DNA of 64,000 nt from an uncultured Oscillospiraceae bacterium (lineage in GTDB: Bacteria; Bacillota; Clostridia; Oscillospirales; Oscillospiraceae). The notes under the pieces were generated by a model that was not told the DNA's origin, searched no databases, and saw only the letters and a program-made list of their open reading frames with translations. Both the position numbers and the translations under genes were made by a program. Below, one piece after another: positions 14,988 through 23,767 of the stretch (its first letter is position 1; each line of letters opens with the position of its first letter). Where the stretch lies: assembly GCA_949841355.1 (NCBI GenBank), contig CATKZP010000016.1:1-64000 (forward strand), read 5' to 3'.

Positions 14988-15410
14988 ATGCAGCAAACAG
15001 AAAAATATCAGTTCAACCTCATCGAACCCAGCGACGTATTTTCCCCGGAGCCGCTCAACCAGAACATGGAGAAAACAGAGGCGCAATTCACCGCCGAGGC
15101 CGCCGCGCGGCAGTCCGCCGACAGCGCGCTGGAGCGGCGGATTGCGGTGCTGGAGGCGCGTAAACTGGTGACGGGCAGCTACACCGGCGACGGAACCTAC
15201 CGCCGGGTCATCAGTCTGGGCTTCACGCCGAAACTGGTGTACGTCCACACCAACGTGATCGACGGAACGGACGGCCTTGCTTTCCCTGGTCTGCCCACTC
15301 CGGGACAGATGGGAAACATGGAGCTGGAAATCGTGGACGGCGGCTTCAAAACCTATGGACAGCATCTCAACGTCAGCAGCTACACTTACTATTACATCGC
15401 CGTGCTGTGA
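14988..15410 (+). CDS. Small phage-tail-like protein (left copy)
   Basis: The 140-residue protein starts MQQTEKYQFNLIEPSDVFSP. Residues 15-55 form a probable coiled coil (NMEKTEAQFTAEAAARQ, then LERRIAVLEARK). The rest is beta-rich and glycine-rich (GDGTYRRVISLGFTPKLVYV; ELEIVDGGFKTYG; YTYYYIAVL), as in phage tail-fibre or adhesin tips. A paralogue lies at 23266..23676. Both converge on an S-layer gene and face it through a terminator. A role at the cell surface is possible but only inferred. Confidence 0.65.
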   Translation: MQQTEKYQFNLIEPSDVFSPEPLNQNMEKTEAQFTAEAAARQSADSALERRIAVLEARKLVTGSYTGDGTYRRVISLGFTPKLVYVHTNVIDGTDGLAFPGLPTPGQMGNMELEIVDGGFKTYGQHLNVSSYTYYYIAVL

Positions 15411-15416
15411 GCGCGC

Positions 15417-15452
15417 AAAAAGGCCCCCCGGGAATTCCCGGGGGGCCTTTTT
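15417..15452. terminator. Perfectly palindromic bidirectional terminator
   Basis: AAAAAGGCCCCCCGGGAA followed by its exact reverse complement gives an 18-bp palindrome with A- and T-tracts at the two ends. It ends both the tail-like gene on the plus strand and the S-layer gene on the minus strand. Confidence 0.9.
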
Positions 15453-15491
15453 TGCTTTGGTTCGTTCAGCTAGGTCTCAGCCTGTGTCCTA

Positions 15492-18400
15492 TTAGGGATT
15501 GGGAGCGTTGACGTAGATGACGGACACGGTGCGGGCGTTGGTGTCAGCGGTGTTCAGCACGCAGGACACGGGCACGCCCACGTTGTTCACCAGAGAGCTG
15601 GCGTTGTTCAGGGCGGTCAGAGTGTCGTTGATGCCGGGATAGGTGCGAGTGTTCAGGTTCTTCACCGTGGCATTGCCCACGTTATACAGGTCGTCGGTGT
15701 TCGCGTCGCAGGTGATGTAGCCCACCTGGCTGCTGTAAGTGGTGGCGTAGTACTTGGCCCAATCGGTCAGCGCGGCAGCGCCCGGATCCAGGGTCCACTC
15801 AGTGCTGGTGGTGATATCACCATTGGCAGCCGTGGTGCCGTTGTAGTACTTACCAATGACGATCTGGCTGGCAGCGGCCTGAGTATCGGCCACCTTGCGG
15901 ATGGTGTAGATGGGCTTGCCGTCAGCGGCGGTCTTGCCGGTGTCCACCAGGCGGTAGAACACGTTGTTGCCGTTGGTATCAATGGCATTGGCGGCGGTGT
16001 TGGCCTCGCTCTCCCAACCGGCGATCCAGTAGTCGCCCGCGACGCCGTCCTTGTACATGGTGTACTGGGTGGCGTGAGCGTTAATGGCGGTAACCATGGT
16101 GGAGTTGCTGTCGCCAATGAACACCAGGCTGTCGTCGATGCTCTTGTTGAAGTCCACGCAGGCGGCGGGGATGAACACAGTCTTGATCTCCAGAGCGCTG
16201 GGATCATAGTTCTGCGCGTACTCGAAGATGCCCGCCTGGTAGTAGATCATCTTGTAGGGATCCTCAACGGGAGCCAGGAACCTGCTGGTGATGTCGTTCT
16301 TGCCGTCGATGGTAACGGAATCCATACCGGCCATCAGCTCGGCCAGGCCCTTGTAGGCGGTGACCTTCTGGTTGTCGGTACCAGCGCCGTCCACCAGGTA
16401 GAACTGGGTGTTGTTGGTCAGGTACAGCTTGTTGGCGGAGTCCACAGCCTTGGCGGTGATGGACACATCCAGAGAGGTGATCTCAATGGGATTGGCGCCG
16501 AAGTTGGTGGTGTCAGCCATCAGGTAGCCGGTATCCTGGCTGTTGGTGTCGGTCACGGCCACCAGGTTGCCGTTGCTGTCCAGAGCGTAGCCCACATAGC
16601 GGCCCTTCTCATAGCCAGCGGTAGCAGCGGCGTTGTTGTTGTCGCGCTTGGGCAGCTGGAGCGCGTTGTAAGTGCTGTAGCCCATGCCCACGCCGCCACT
16701 CAGGTCGACCGGAGTAGTCACGTTGGCGTCGGTCACCTTAACGATGTTCTCCTGGCCCATCTTGCCATCGGTGCCCACGTAGACCAGCGGGTAATCGAAG
16801 GTGCTGGAAGCGGTCTTGGTGGTGAAGTCGATGTAGGTGCCGTAGACGAACTTCGCGGTGTTGGAAGCGGTGGTCCAGTAGATGTAGTTGCCCTGCTCGT
16901 CCAGAGTGAAGGTGTAGTCGCGGCCGGCCTGCAGGAAGGTGCCCTGGTTGCTGGTCACAGTGTTGGAGCCCTCAATCTGGGTGGTGAAGGTCGCGTCAGT
17001 GGCCTCAGCGAACACGGACTGGTGCAGCACGGTGCCGTCGCTCAGGGTCACGTCCTGGCTGGCGTAGTCAACCTTGATGACGGTGGCGGTGCGGTGCAGG
17101 GTGTTCTCGGTCAGCTGATAGTAGTAGGTGGAGGTCAGCGGATTCTGCGGCCAAGCGAAGCCCCAGTCGGGATCGGCCACGGTCTTGCCGATGCGGCCGT
17201 AAGCGTTGCCGCCCGCGGTGCCGGTGATCTCAATGGCGGCCACCTTGGTGCCCAGGTCGAGCTTCGGGCTGTTCTTCAGGTTGGCCTGAGCCAGGGAGAC
17301 GTAGTTGGTGGTGGTGCCGGCAACGTTGGTCTTGCCGTCGTCAGCCGCCACGCCGAAGTACTGATTCGCGCCAGCGGTAGTGGCGCCGGCCTCATTGGCG
17401 GCCAGCACGCCCACGCTGAAGGGGCTGGTGGTGTTGTTGGCCTGCACGATCTGGGTCATGGTCATATCCAGGGGGATAACCACGTCCAGGGCCTTGTTGG
17501 CGCTGTTGGAGATCAGCAGGTACAGGTTCCACTCATCAGTCTCGTCGTTCTTCAGCACGGGGCTGTCGGCGGAAGCGCTGCTAGTGGGGTCGGACCCATA
17601 GTTCGCGGGAGAAATGGGGCCGAAGGAGTAGTTGAAGTAAGTCAGGTAATCAGTGCCGTTGTTGCGCAGGGTAAAGCCGGGAGCCTTCCAGTTGTTGGTC
17701 CGGTTGGAATTCCAGTTGTTGGTGGCCGCCGCGCCCAGGTTGCCCATAGCGGCCAGCGCACCCAGATCGGCGGTATCCTCCAGGCTCACCACGGCGGTGT
17801 TGACGACCTTGTCGAAGTAGGCGTAGGTGGTCAGGTTGGTGCTGAACTGAGCGGTGCCGGTATTGCCGTCGATGTCGCCCACGGTCTCGTACTGGCTGCT
17901 GCGGTTGTCGTACCACACCTTGACGGCGTGGTTGAACATGCGCAGGTCAGTGGAGAACTTGAAGGAACGGGTCACGTTCTCAGGCAGGGCGTTGGTGGTG
18001 TCGCTCTCGTACACGTAGGCGCTGCCCTTGTTGGTGCGGATGTTCATGCCGTCGTCGATGGCGGTCAGGAACCGGGTCTGGTTGTCAGAGGCGCCGATAA
18101 CCGCACCGTTATTGTCCACCTCGATGGAGATGTTGGAACCAGCGATCTGGGAGTTCAGGGAGAAGCCGATCTTGGTGGTGCCGGCGGCCTCGCCGGTGAC
18201 CTCGTTGCCGACGACGACGCCGGTGTTGTGGGTCAGACCGAAGATCTTGTAGCCCAGGGTCGGGTTCTTGGTGGAGCCGACCACGCCGCCCTCCATGCCG
18301 GTGTCCTGATAGCCGAAGGCCAGGGTGTACTTCACCATGGGCACATAAGCGGCAGTGTTGAACAGCAGGGAGGCGACCACGTCACGGCGGGCAGCCAGAT

Positions 18401-18971
18401 GCAGGGTGCCGCCATAGATGGTGGTGTCAACATCATTCAGGATGCCCAGGGTCTTGGAGATGGAGTTCACCTCAATGCGCCAGGTGGAGCCGGTGAACTC
18501 ATCGTTCTTGTCGTAGCCCACAGCGCGCAGGATCATCGCCAGAGCCTCGTAACCAGTCACGTTATCACGGGGGTTAAAGGTGGTGGTAGTGGTGCCCTTG
18601 ATGATCTTGGCGTTGTGCAGGTAGCCAACATAACCGGCATACCAGGCATCGGCAGCCACGTCGGTGTAGGGGTGCCGGGTGGTGTAGAGGCCGGCCTGGC
18701 TGTCGGTCACGTCGCCGGTGACCAGACGGTAGATGATAGCCGCAACCTCAGCGCGGGTGATGCTGCTGCCGGGACGGAAGGTGGGGGCCTCAGCGTCGCC
18801 CTGGAACACCTTCATGCCGGTCAGAACATCGACCGCTTCCTCAAACGCAGGAGTGACGCCAGCGACGTCGCTGTACTGCGTGCCGGTGGTGGCGGCGTTG
18901 GCGGTCACCATCAGGGAAAACGCCATAACCATCGCCAGAGCCAGCGCGAGGAACTTCTTCAAGTTTCTCAT
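15492..18971 (-). CDS. S-layer protein with N-terminal SLH domains (left copy)
   Basis: I start at 18971 (MRNLKKFLALALAMVMAFSL), which begins a signal peptide ending near ANA and has AAAGGAGG upstream; the protein has 1159 residues. Residues about 30-210 hold SLH repeats (VFQGDAEAPTFRPGSSITRA; FNPRDNVTGYEALAMILRAV), which anchor proteins to secondary cell-wall polymer. The remaining 900 residues are Thr/Asn/Val-rich with many YVYESD, FVYGTYIDFTTK and LPKRD segments, typical of a surface lattice protein. Its paralogue at 19405..23190 is nearly identical over the first 240 residues and diverges later. Use of GCC/GTG/CTG codons suggests high expression. Confidence 0.9.
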   Translation of the reverse strand: MRNLKKFLALALAMVMAFSLMVTANAATTGTQYSDVAGVTPAFEEAVDVLTGMKVFQGDAEAPTFRPGSSITRAEVAAIIYRLVTGDVTDSQAGLYTTRHPYTDVAADAWYAGYVGYLHNAKIIKGTTTTTFNPRDNVTGYEALAMILRAVGYDKNDEFTGSTWRIEVNSISKTLGILNDVDTTIYGGTLHLAARRDVVASLLFNTAAYVPMVKYTLAFGYQDTGMEGGVVGSTKNPTLGYKIFGLTHNTGVVVGNEVTGEAAGTTKIGFSLNSQIAGSNISIEVDNNGAVIGASDNQTRFLTAIDDGMNIRTNKGSAYVYESDTTNALPENVTRSFKFSTDLRMFNHAVKVWYDNRSSQYETVGDIDGNTGTAQFSTNLTTYAYFDKVVNTAVVSLEDTADLGALAAMGNLGAAATNNWNSNRTNNWKAPGFTLRNNGTDYLTYFNYSFGPISPANYGSDPTSSASADSPVLKNDETDEWNLYLLISNSANKALDVVIPLDMTMTQIVQANNTTSPFSVGVLAANEAGATTAGANQYFGVAADDGKTNVAGTTTNYVSLAQANLKNSPKLDLGTKVAAIEITGTAGGNAYGRIGKTVADPDWGFAWPQNPLTSTYYYQLTENTLHRTATVIKVDYASQDVTLSDGTVLHQSVFAEATDATFTTQIEGSNTVTSNQGTFLQAGRDYTFTLDEQGNYIYWTTASNTAKFVYGTYIDFTTKTASSTFDYPLVYVGTDGKMGQENIVKVTDANVTTPVDLSGGVGMGYSTYNALQLPKRDNNNAAATAGYEKGRYVGYALDSNGNLVAVTDTNSQDTGYLMADTTNFGANPIEITSLDVSITAKAVDSANKLYLTNNTQFYLVDGAGTDNQKVTAYKGLAELMAGMDSVTIDGKNDITSRFLAPVEDPYKMIYYQAGIFEYAQNYDPSALEIKTVFIPAACVDFNKSIDDSLVFIGDSNSTMVTAINAHATQYTMYKDGVAGDYWIAGWESEANTAANAIDTNGNNVFYRLVDTGKTAADGKPIYTIRKVADTQAAASQIVIGKYYNGTTAANGDITTSTEWTLDPGAAALTDWAKYYATTYSSQVGYITCDANTDDLYNVGNATVKNLNTRTYPGINDTLTALNNASSLVNNVGVPVSCVLNTADTNARTVSVIYVNAPNP

Positions 18972-19087
18972 AGGAATTGTTTCCTCCTTTATATATTTGC
19001 CAGAAATTCGGAGCTTTTCAGCATTTATGGAAGAGATAGGATAAGCCATCCCGTCCGCCGTCAAGCTCCTCCCTTCAGGCTGAGGTC

Positions 19088-19116
19088 ATTATAGCAACGC
19101 CCAATCCTCAAGTCAA
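19088..19116 (-). promoter_or_regulatory. Promoter of the left S-layer gene
   Basis: On the minus strand TTGACT (19116-19111) and TATAAT (19093-19088) are 17 bases apart. The leader to the ATG is about 110 bases. Confidence 0.8.
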
Positions 19117-19127
19117 TGGGTCAAGCT

Positions 19128-19149
19128 CAACTGTAACACAACTGTAACA
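19128..19149. promoter_or_regulatory. Tandem 11-bp repeat, response-regulator type site
   Basis: CAACTGTAACA occurs twice in direct succession. CTGTAAC at an 11-base period is the form of Pho boxes bound by PhoB/PhoP-like response regulators. It lies 11 bases upstream of the -35 box of the left S-layer promoter, the normal activator position. Confidence 0.5.
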
Positions 19150-19404
19150 AAGCCTTGCGTTGCCCATACGGGTGCACCCCCTGCGCTTGGCGGCGCGTCT
19201 TTTTTATTTATTTTAATGTATGTCCCACTCGCCCACGGGATCAATTCTCCTGTAAAATACGCTTAAAAAATTATGATTTTTTCACATTTAGATGAAAAAC
19301 AATGCCGTTTCGCCCATAAACGGGATGGCTTATCCTGTCCCACGCAAGACCGCCAAAAAAAGTTCCGAATTTCTGGCAAATATATAAAGGAGGAAACAAT
19401 TCCT

Positions 19405-22400
19405 ATGAGAAACTTGAAGAAGTTCCTCGCGCTGGTTCTGGCGATGGTTATGGCGTTCTCTCTGATGCTGACCGCCAACGCCACCACCACCGGCACGCAG
19501 TACAGCGACGTCGCTGGCGTCACTCCTGCGTTTGAGGAAGCGGTCGATGTTCTGACCGGCATGAAGGTGTTCCAGGGCGACGCTGAGGCCCCCACCTTCC
19601 GTCCCGGCAGCAGCATCACCCGCGCTGAGGTTGCGGCTATCATCTACCGTCTGGTCACCGGCGACGTGACCGACAGCCAGGCCGGCCTCTACACCACCCA
19701 GCATCCCTTTACCGACGTTGCTCCCAACGCCTGGTATGCTGGTTACGTGGGCTACCTGCACAACGCTAAGATCATCAAGGGCACCACTACCACCACCTTT
19801 AACCCCCGTGAGAACGTGACTGGTTACGAGGCTCTGGCGATGATCCTGCGCGCTGTGGGCTACGACAAGAACGACGAGTTCACCGGCCCCACCTGGCGCA
19901 TCGAGGTGAATTCCACCTCCAAGACCCTGGGCATCCTGAAGGATGTTGACACCACCATCTATGGCGGCACCCTGCATCTGGCTGCCCGCCGTGACGTGGT
20001 CGCCTCCCTGCTGTTCAACACTGCCGCTTATGTGCCCATGGTGCAGTACACCCTGGCCTTCGGCTACCAGAACACCGGCATGGAGGGCGGCGTGGTCGGC
20101 TCTAAGCTGAATCCCACCCTGGGCTACAAGATCTTCGGTCTGACCCACAACACCGGCGTCGTCGTCGGCAACGAGGTCACCGGCGAGGACAAGGGCACCA
20201 CCAAGATCGGCTTCTCCCTGAACTCCGCCCGGACCGCGGCCGACCTATCCGGTATCTGGAATCCTGACGATCCGGACGCTCCCACTAACATTATTAATGG
20301 TATCCTCAGCACTCAGCAGACCGCTTTCGTCACCACCATCGACGACACCATGACCATCCGCAAGGCTCCCACTGATGTGTTCGATCATGATGAGGACGGC
20401 ACCGCCGACGCTCCCTACTACGGCAGCGCCTACGTGTACGAGAGCGACACCACCAACCCCCTGCCCCTGAACGTCACCCGTTCCTTCAAGATCTCCACTG
20501 ACCTGCGCATGTTCAACCACGCCGTCAAGGTGTGGTACGACGACCGCAGCAGCCAGTACGAGACCGTTGGTACCGGCGTGAACGGCACCGCTCAGTTCAC
20601 CACCAACCTGACCACCTATGCCTACTTCGACAAGGTCGTCAACACCGCCGTGGTGAGCGTCAACAGCGAGACCGCCGCTCAGCACGAGCTGGGCTCCGTG
20701 GGAACCACCACCGCTCTGGGCGCTCAGGCTACCAACAGCTGGTCCGCCAACGCGTCCAACAACTGGAAGGCTCCCGGCTTCAAGCTGCGCACCCTCGACA
20801 TCGACGGCGACGGCACTCTGGATAACGTGGCTTACAACAACTACTCCTTCGGCCCCATCAAGCCGAACGAGTACACCAACGCCATCACTCAGAGCCCCGT
20901 GCTGAAGAACAACAAGAACGAGGGCACCCACGATCATACCGATGCCAACCTCGGCAATGACAACTGGGGTCTGTACCTGCTGATCTCCAACAGCGCCGAC
21001 AAGGCTCTGGACGTGGTGATCCCCCTGGATATGACCTTCACCAAGATCACCCAGATCAACAACACCACCGCCCCCTACACCGTGGGCGTGTATAACGGCA
21101 ACATCAGCCCCATTGCCGACAGTCAGGCTAACATCTACTTCGACACGTGGGATACTGTCAAGTCCTCCAACAACGAGCAGTACGCCGTGATGGCCCAGCA
21201 GAACCTGCGCAACAGCCCCAACACCGCGCTGAACACCAAGGTGGCCGCTATCCAGATCACCGGCACCGCTCCCGGCTACCTGAGCCGTCCCACCGCTGTT
21301 AGCAACACTCCTTACACTGGCAATGTTACCGGCGGCGGCAAGCCCGTGCTGGACATCGGTCCTGACTGGAACGACGGCAACGCCCCCCTCCCCTTCGGCT
21401 TCAATCCGGGCGCTGTCGATGAGGTTTCCACCTACTACTATCAGCTGAGCGAGAACACCATCCATCAGACCTATAAGGTGCTCTACATCGACCCGAAGAA
21501 CCAGGACCTGACCGTTCAGAAGGCCGACGGCACCACCGCCGTGCTGCATCAGTCCGTGTTCGCTGAGGCCGTTGACGCCACCTTCACCACTCAGATGGAG
21601 GGCGTGGCCATCCAGGCCGACGGCACCTACCAGAAGCAGCTGGAAGAGGGCCGCGACTACACCTTCACCCTGGACGAGCAGGGCAACTACATCTACTGGA
21701 CCACTCCCGTTGACACCGGCCGGTTCGTGTACGGCACCTACATTGACTTCACCACCAAGGTGGCCTCCAGCACGTTCGCCTATCCGTTCGTGTACGTGGG
21801 CGCCAACGGCGAAGTGAAGCAGCAGACCAACGTCACCAAGATGACGGTGAACGACGGTACCACCAACTCTCAGTCCACCCTGAGCACCGTGACTTATGAC
21901 CTGACCGAGCTGCCCAAGCGCGACAGCAGCGCCGCCGTGGCCGCCACTTCCGGCTACATGAAGGGCTACTACATCGGCTACGCTCTGGACGGCACCGAGC
22001 TGAAGGCCATCCGTCCCTACGACGCCTCCGATCCCGACACCTACAAGAACGACTCCCTGTACACCGGCTTCTACCAGGCCACTGCCGCTAACTTCGGCGC
22101 TGGCGTGCTCACTGTTGACAAGGACGCCGAGACCCTGGGCGCCGTGTCCGTGCCCGGCGGTATCGCTGGCATCGAGTACTTCCTGACCAACAACACCACC
22201 TTCTACGTGGTGGACGGCGCCGGTACCGACAACCAAACCGTGAAGGAGTACAAGGGCCTGACCGGGCTGCGCGCTGGTTACAAGGATGTCAAGATCGACG
22301 TCACCACCGCCACCTCCAAGCTGCTGACCGCCCGCAAGTACCTGCTGGCCGCTGACGGCACCGATCCCCACAGTGTCAACGTTGATGCTACCGGCACCGC

Positions 22401-23190
22401 CATCAAGACCTTCCCGTACAGCATGGTGTACTACAGCTTCGGCCGTCAGGACTATGCTCAGGACTACATGGGCAGCGCCTGGGAGATCAAGAGCGTGTTC
22501 CTGCCCGTGGACGCCCTGACCTTCACCGGCACCGTGGAGAACGCCCTGCGCTTCGTGGGCGACAACACCCTGGACGCCATCAGCGTGGTGGAGGGCGATC
22601 AGATCACCCGGTTCACCATGTATGACAAGGACGGCAACGAGGGCAAGTACTGGGTTGACGGCTACATTGCCGACGGCAACTCCTCCGCCTGGGTCATTGA
22701 GCAGAACAACGACAACGTGTTCTACAACCTGGTAGCGACCGGCAAGGCCACCGTGGACGGCCAGCCCATCTACTCCGTGCGCCCGCTGAGCGCCAAGGAA
22801 GCCGAAGGCGTGATCGGTCAGTACTACGACGAGACCCCGACCATGGTTGGCGACACCCTGACCTACACTGCGGGCGTTGACGTGAGCATCGGCACCGATT
22901 ATACCGGCGCTACCGCTCCGGCTCTGTACGCGGCTACCACCGCCAACAGCCAGATCGCTTACATTGACGAGAAGCCGCTGTCCGCTGCCAGCGATCTGTA
23001 CAACGTGGGCGCGGCCAAGGTCGTGAACCTGAACAGGGGCGTATTCCCCGGCATCACCGACCTGGCCAGCCTGAACAACGCTGGCTCCCTCACCGATAAC
23101 GGCGGTGTGCCCGTGTCCTGCGTGCGCAGCGGCATCACTGTGAGCACCATCTTCGTCAACGCCAACACCGCTGCTGAGACCACTCCCTAA
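19405..23190 (+). CDS. S-layer protein with N-terminal SLH domains (right copy)
   Basis: Starting at 19405 (AAAGGAGG upstream) the protein has 1261 residues. The signal peptide and SLH region (about 1-240) are almost identical to the divergent left copy, including VFQGDAEAPTFRPGSSITRA. The rest is homologous but has gained segments (for example around DDPDAPTNIINGI and NNKNEGTHDHTDANLGND) and many substitutions. It ends with TIFVNANTAAETTP, against VIYVNAPNP in the left copy. Such paired paralogues can allow alternative or mixed surface layers. A terminator follows the stop. Confidence 0.9.
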   Translation: MRNLKKFLALVLAMVMAFSLMLTANATTTGTQYSDVAGVTPAFEEAVDVLTGMKVFQGDAEAPTFRPGSSITRAEVAAIIYRLVTGDVTDSQAGLYTTQHPFTDVAPNAWYAGYVGYLHNAKIIKGTTTTTFNPRENVTGYEALAMILRAVGYDKNDEFTGPTWRIEVNSTSKTLGILKDVDTTIYGGTLHLAARRDVVASLLFNTAAYVPMVQYTLAFGYQNTGMEGGVVGSKLNPTLGYKIFGLTHNTGVVVGNEVTGEDKGTTKIGFSLNSARTAADLSGIWNPDDPDAPTNIINGILSTQQTAFVTTIDDTMTIRKAPTDVFDHDEDGTADAPYYGSAYVYESDTTNPLPLNVTRSFKISTDLRMFNHAVKVWYDDRSSQYETVGTGVNGTAQFTTNLTTYAYFDKVVNTAVVSVNSETAAQHELGSVGTTTALGAQATNSWSANASNNWKAPGFKLRTLDIDGDGTLDNVAYNNYSFGPIKPNEYTNAITQSPVLKNNKNEGTHDHTDANLGNDNWGLYLLISNSADKALDVVIPLDMTFTKITQINNTTAPYTVGVYNGNISPIADSQANIYFDTWDTVKSSNNEQYAVMAQQNLRNSPNTALNTKVAAIQITGTAPGYLSRPTAVSNTPYTGNVTGGGKPVLDIGPDWNDGNAPLPFGFNPGAVDEVSTYYYQLSENTIHQTYKVLYIDPKNQDLTVQKADGTTAVLHQSVFAEAVDATFTTQMEGVAIQADGTYQKQLEEGRDYTFTLDEQGNYIYWTTPVDTGRFVYGTYIDFTTKVASSTFAYPFVYVGANGEVKQQTNVTKMTVNDGTTNSQSTLSTVTYDLTELPKRDSSAAVAATSGYMKGYYIGYALDGTELKAIRPYDASDPDTYKNDSLYTGFYQATAANFGAGVLTVDKDAETLGAVSVPGGIAGIEYFLTNNTTFYVVDGAGTDNQTVKEYKGLTGLRAGYKDVKIDVTTATSKLLTARKYLLAADGTDPHSVNVDATGTAIKTFPYSMVYYSFGRQDYAQDYMGSAWEIKSVFLPVDALTFTGTVENALRFVGDNTLDAISVVEGDQITRFTMYDKDGNEGKYWVDGYIADGNSSAWVIEQNNDNVFYNLVATGKATVDGQPIYSVRPLSAKEAEGVIGQYYDETPTMVGDTLTYTAGVDVSIGTDYTGATAPALYAATTANSQIAYIDEKPLSAASDLYNVGAAKVVNLNRGVFPGITDLASLNNAGSLTDNGGVPVSCVRSGITVSTIFVNANTAAETTP

Positions 23191-23222
23191 TCGCTTCGGC
23201 TGAGACGAACGCAAAGACCTAA

Positions 23223-23256
23223 AAAAGGCCCCCCGGATTTTTCCGGGGGGCCTTTT
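23223..23256. terminator. Bidirectional terminator after the right S-layer gene
   Basis: AAAAGGCCCCCCGGA and CCGGGGGGCCTTTT form a strong stem with a T-loop and A/T flanks. It is the counterpart of the terminator at 15417-15452 in the inverted duplication. Confidence 0.9.
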
Positions 23257-23265
23257 CTGCGCGGT

Positions 23266-23676
23266 TCACACAACGGCGACGTAGTAATAGAGGCGGCCTT
23301 CTGTGTTCAGGGTGTGCACGTTGTTGGTTCCCACCCGGAAGCCGCTGCCCTCCACGTAGAACACCGGGGAGCATTCGTGGTCCTTCACCGTAAAGTGCGG
23401 AGTCATGCCGCGCGATTGGACAAATACGGCCTGGACCTCGTATCCCACGTCCACAAACCGCAGCTGCACGCCGTTGCCGGTGTAGGCGCCGATGATGATC
23501 TTGTGCGCCTCCAGCACCGCGATCCGGGCGTCCAGGGCATCGTCCGCGGCCTTAGCCTCCGCCCGGGCGGCCTCCAGCGCGGCCTCCGCCCTCTCCATGT
23601 TTTGGTTGAGCGGGTCTGGGGAAAACACGTCGCTGGGTTCGATGAGATTGAGCTGATACGTTTCTGTTTGCTTCAT
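23266..23676 (-). CDS. Small phage-tail-like protein (right copy)
   Basis: The 136-residue product begins MKQTETYQLNLIEPSDVFSP, followed by an Ala/Glu-rich coiled coil (NMERAEAALEAARAEA; LDARIAVLEAHK) and a beta-rich end (AYTGNGVQLRFVDVGYEVQA; GRLYYYVAVV). The N-terminus is close to that of 14988..15410, while the C-terminal tip differs strongly, including a HECSPVFYVEGSG segment. Diverging tips with a conserved shaft are usual in tail-fibre-like binding proteins. Confidence 0.65.
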   Translation of the reverse strand: MKQTETYQLNLIEPSDVFSPDPLNQNMERAEAALEAARAEAKAADDALDARIAVLEAHKIIIGAYTGNGVQLRFVDVGYEVQAVFVQSRGMTPHFTVKDHECSPVFYVEGSGFRVGTNNVHTLNTEGRLYYYVAVV

Positions 23677-23679
23677 TTT

Positions 23680-23706
23680 TATCCCTCCCTATACCGGGGA
23701 GGGATA
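23680..23706. promoter_or_regulatory. Hairpin covering the ribosome-binding site (right copy)
   Basis: TATCCCTCCC and GGGAGGGATA form a stem around a 7-base loop, on the minus strand ending five bases before the ATG at 23676. It matches the hairpin at 14959-14983 in arms but not in loop. Confidence 0.55.
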
Positions 23707-23737
23707 ACGGCGGCGCGGGTGCACGCTCCGGGGCAAC

Positions 23738-23766
23738 GAAAGCCCCCGCCTTGGGCGGGGGCTTTC
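23738..23766. terminator. Terminator of the UPF0210 gene
   Basis: GAAAGCCCCCGCC and GGCGGGGGCTTTC form a perfect 13-bp stem with a 3-base loop right after the UPF0210 stop on the minus strand. Confidence 0.8.
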
Positions 23767-23767
23767 C

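Larger units (their letters stand above)
18972..19404. promoter_or_regulatory. Divergent control region of the two S-layer genes
   Basis: The gap of 433 bases holds no gene. Both 5' leaders carry the same sequence near the start codon (GCAAATATATAAAGGAGGAAAC) and a conserved GGGATGGCTTATCCT block further up, so the ends of the inverted duplication reach into the leaders. The middle contains a consensus promoter for the left gene, a tandem 11-bp repeat and an AT-rich stretch near 19200-19270. I could not place a convincing promoter for the right gene. Confidence 0.6.

Noticed and set aside
16074-19094. 1006-aa plus-strand ORF opposite the left S-layer gene (and similar 989-aa ORF at 20245..23214)
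   Set aside because: Both are antisense shadows of GC-rich S-layer genes, with His/Val/Gly-rich low-complexity translations and no domain or suitable ribosome-binding site.
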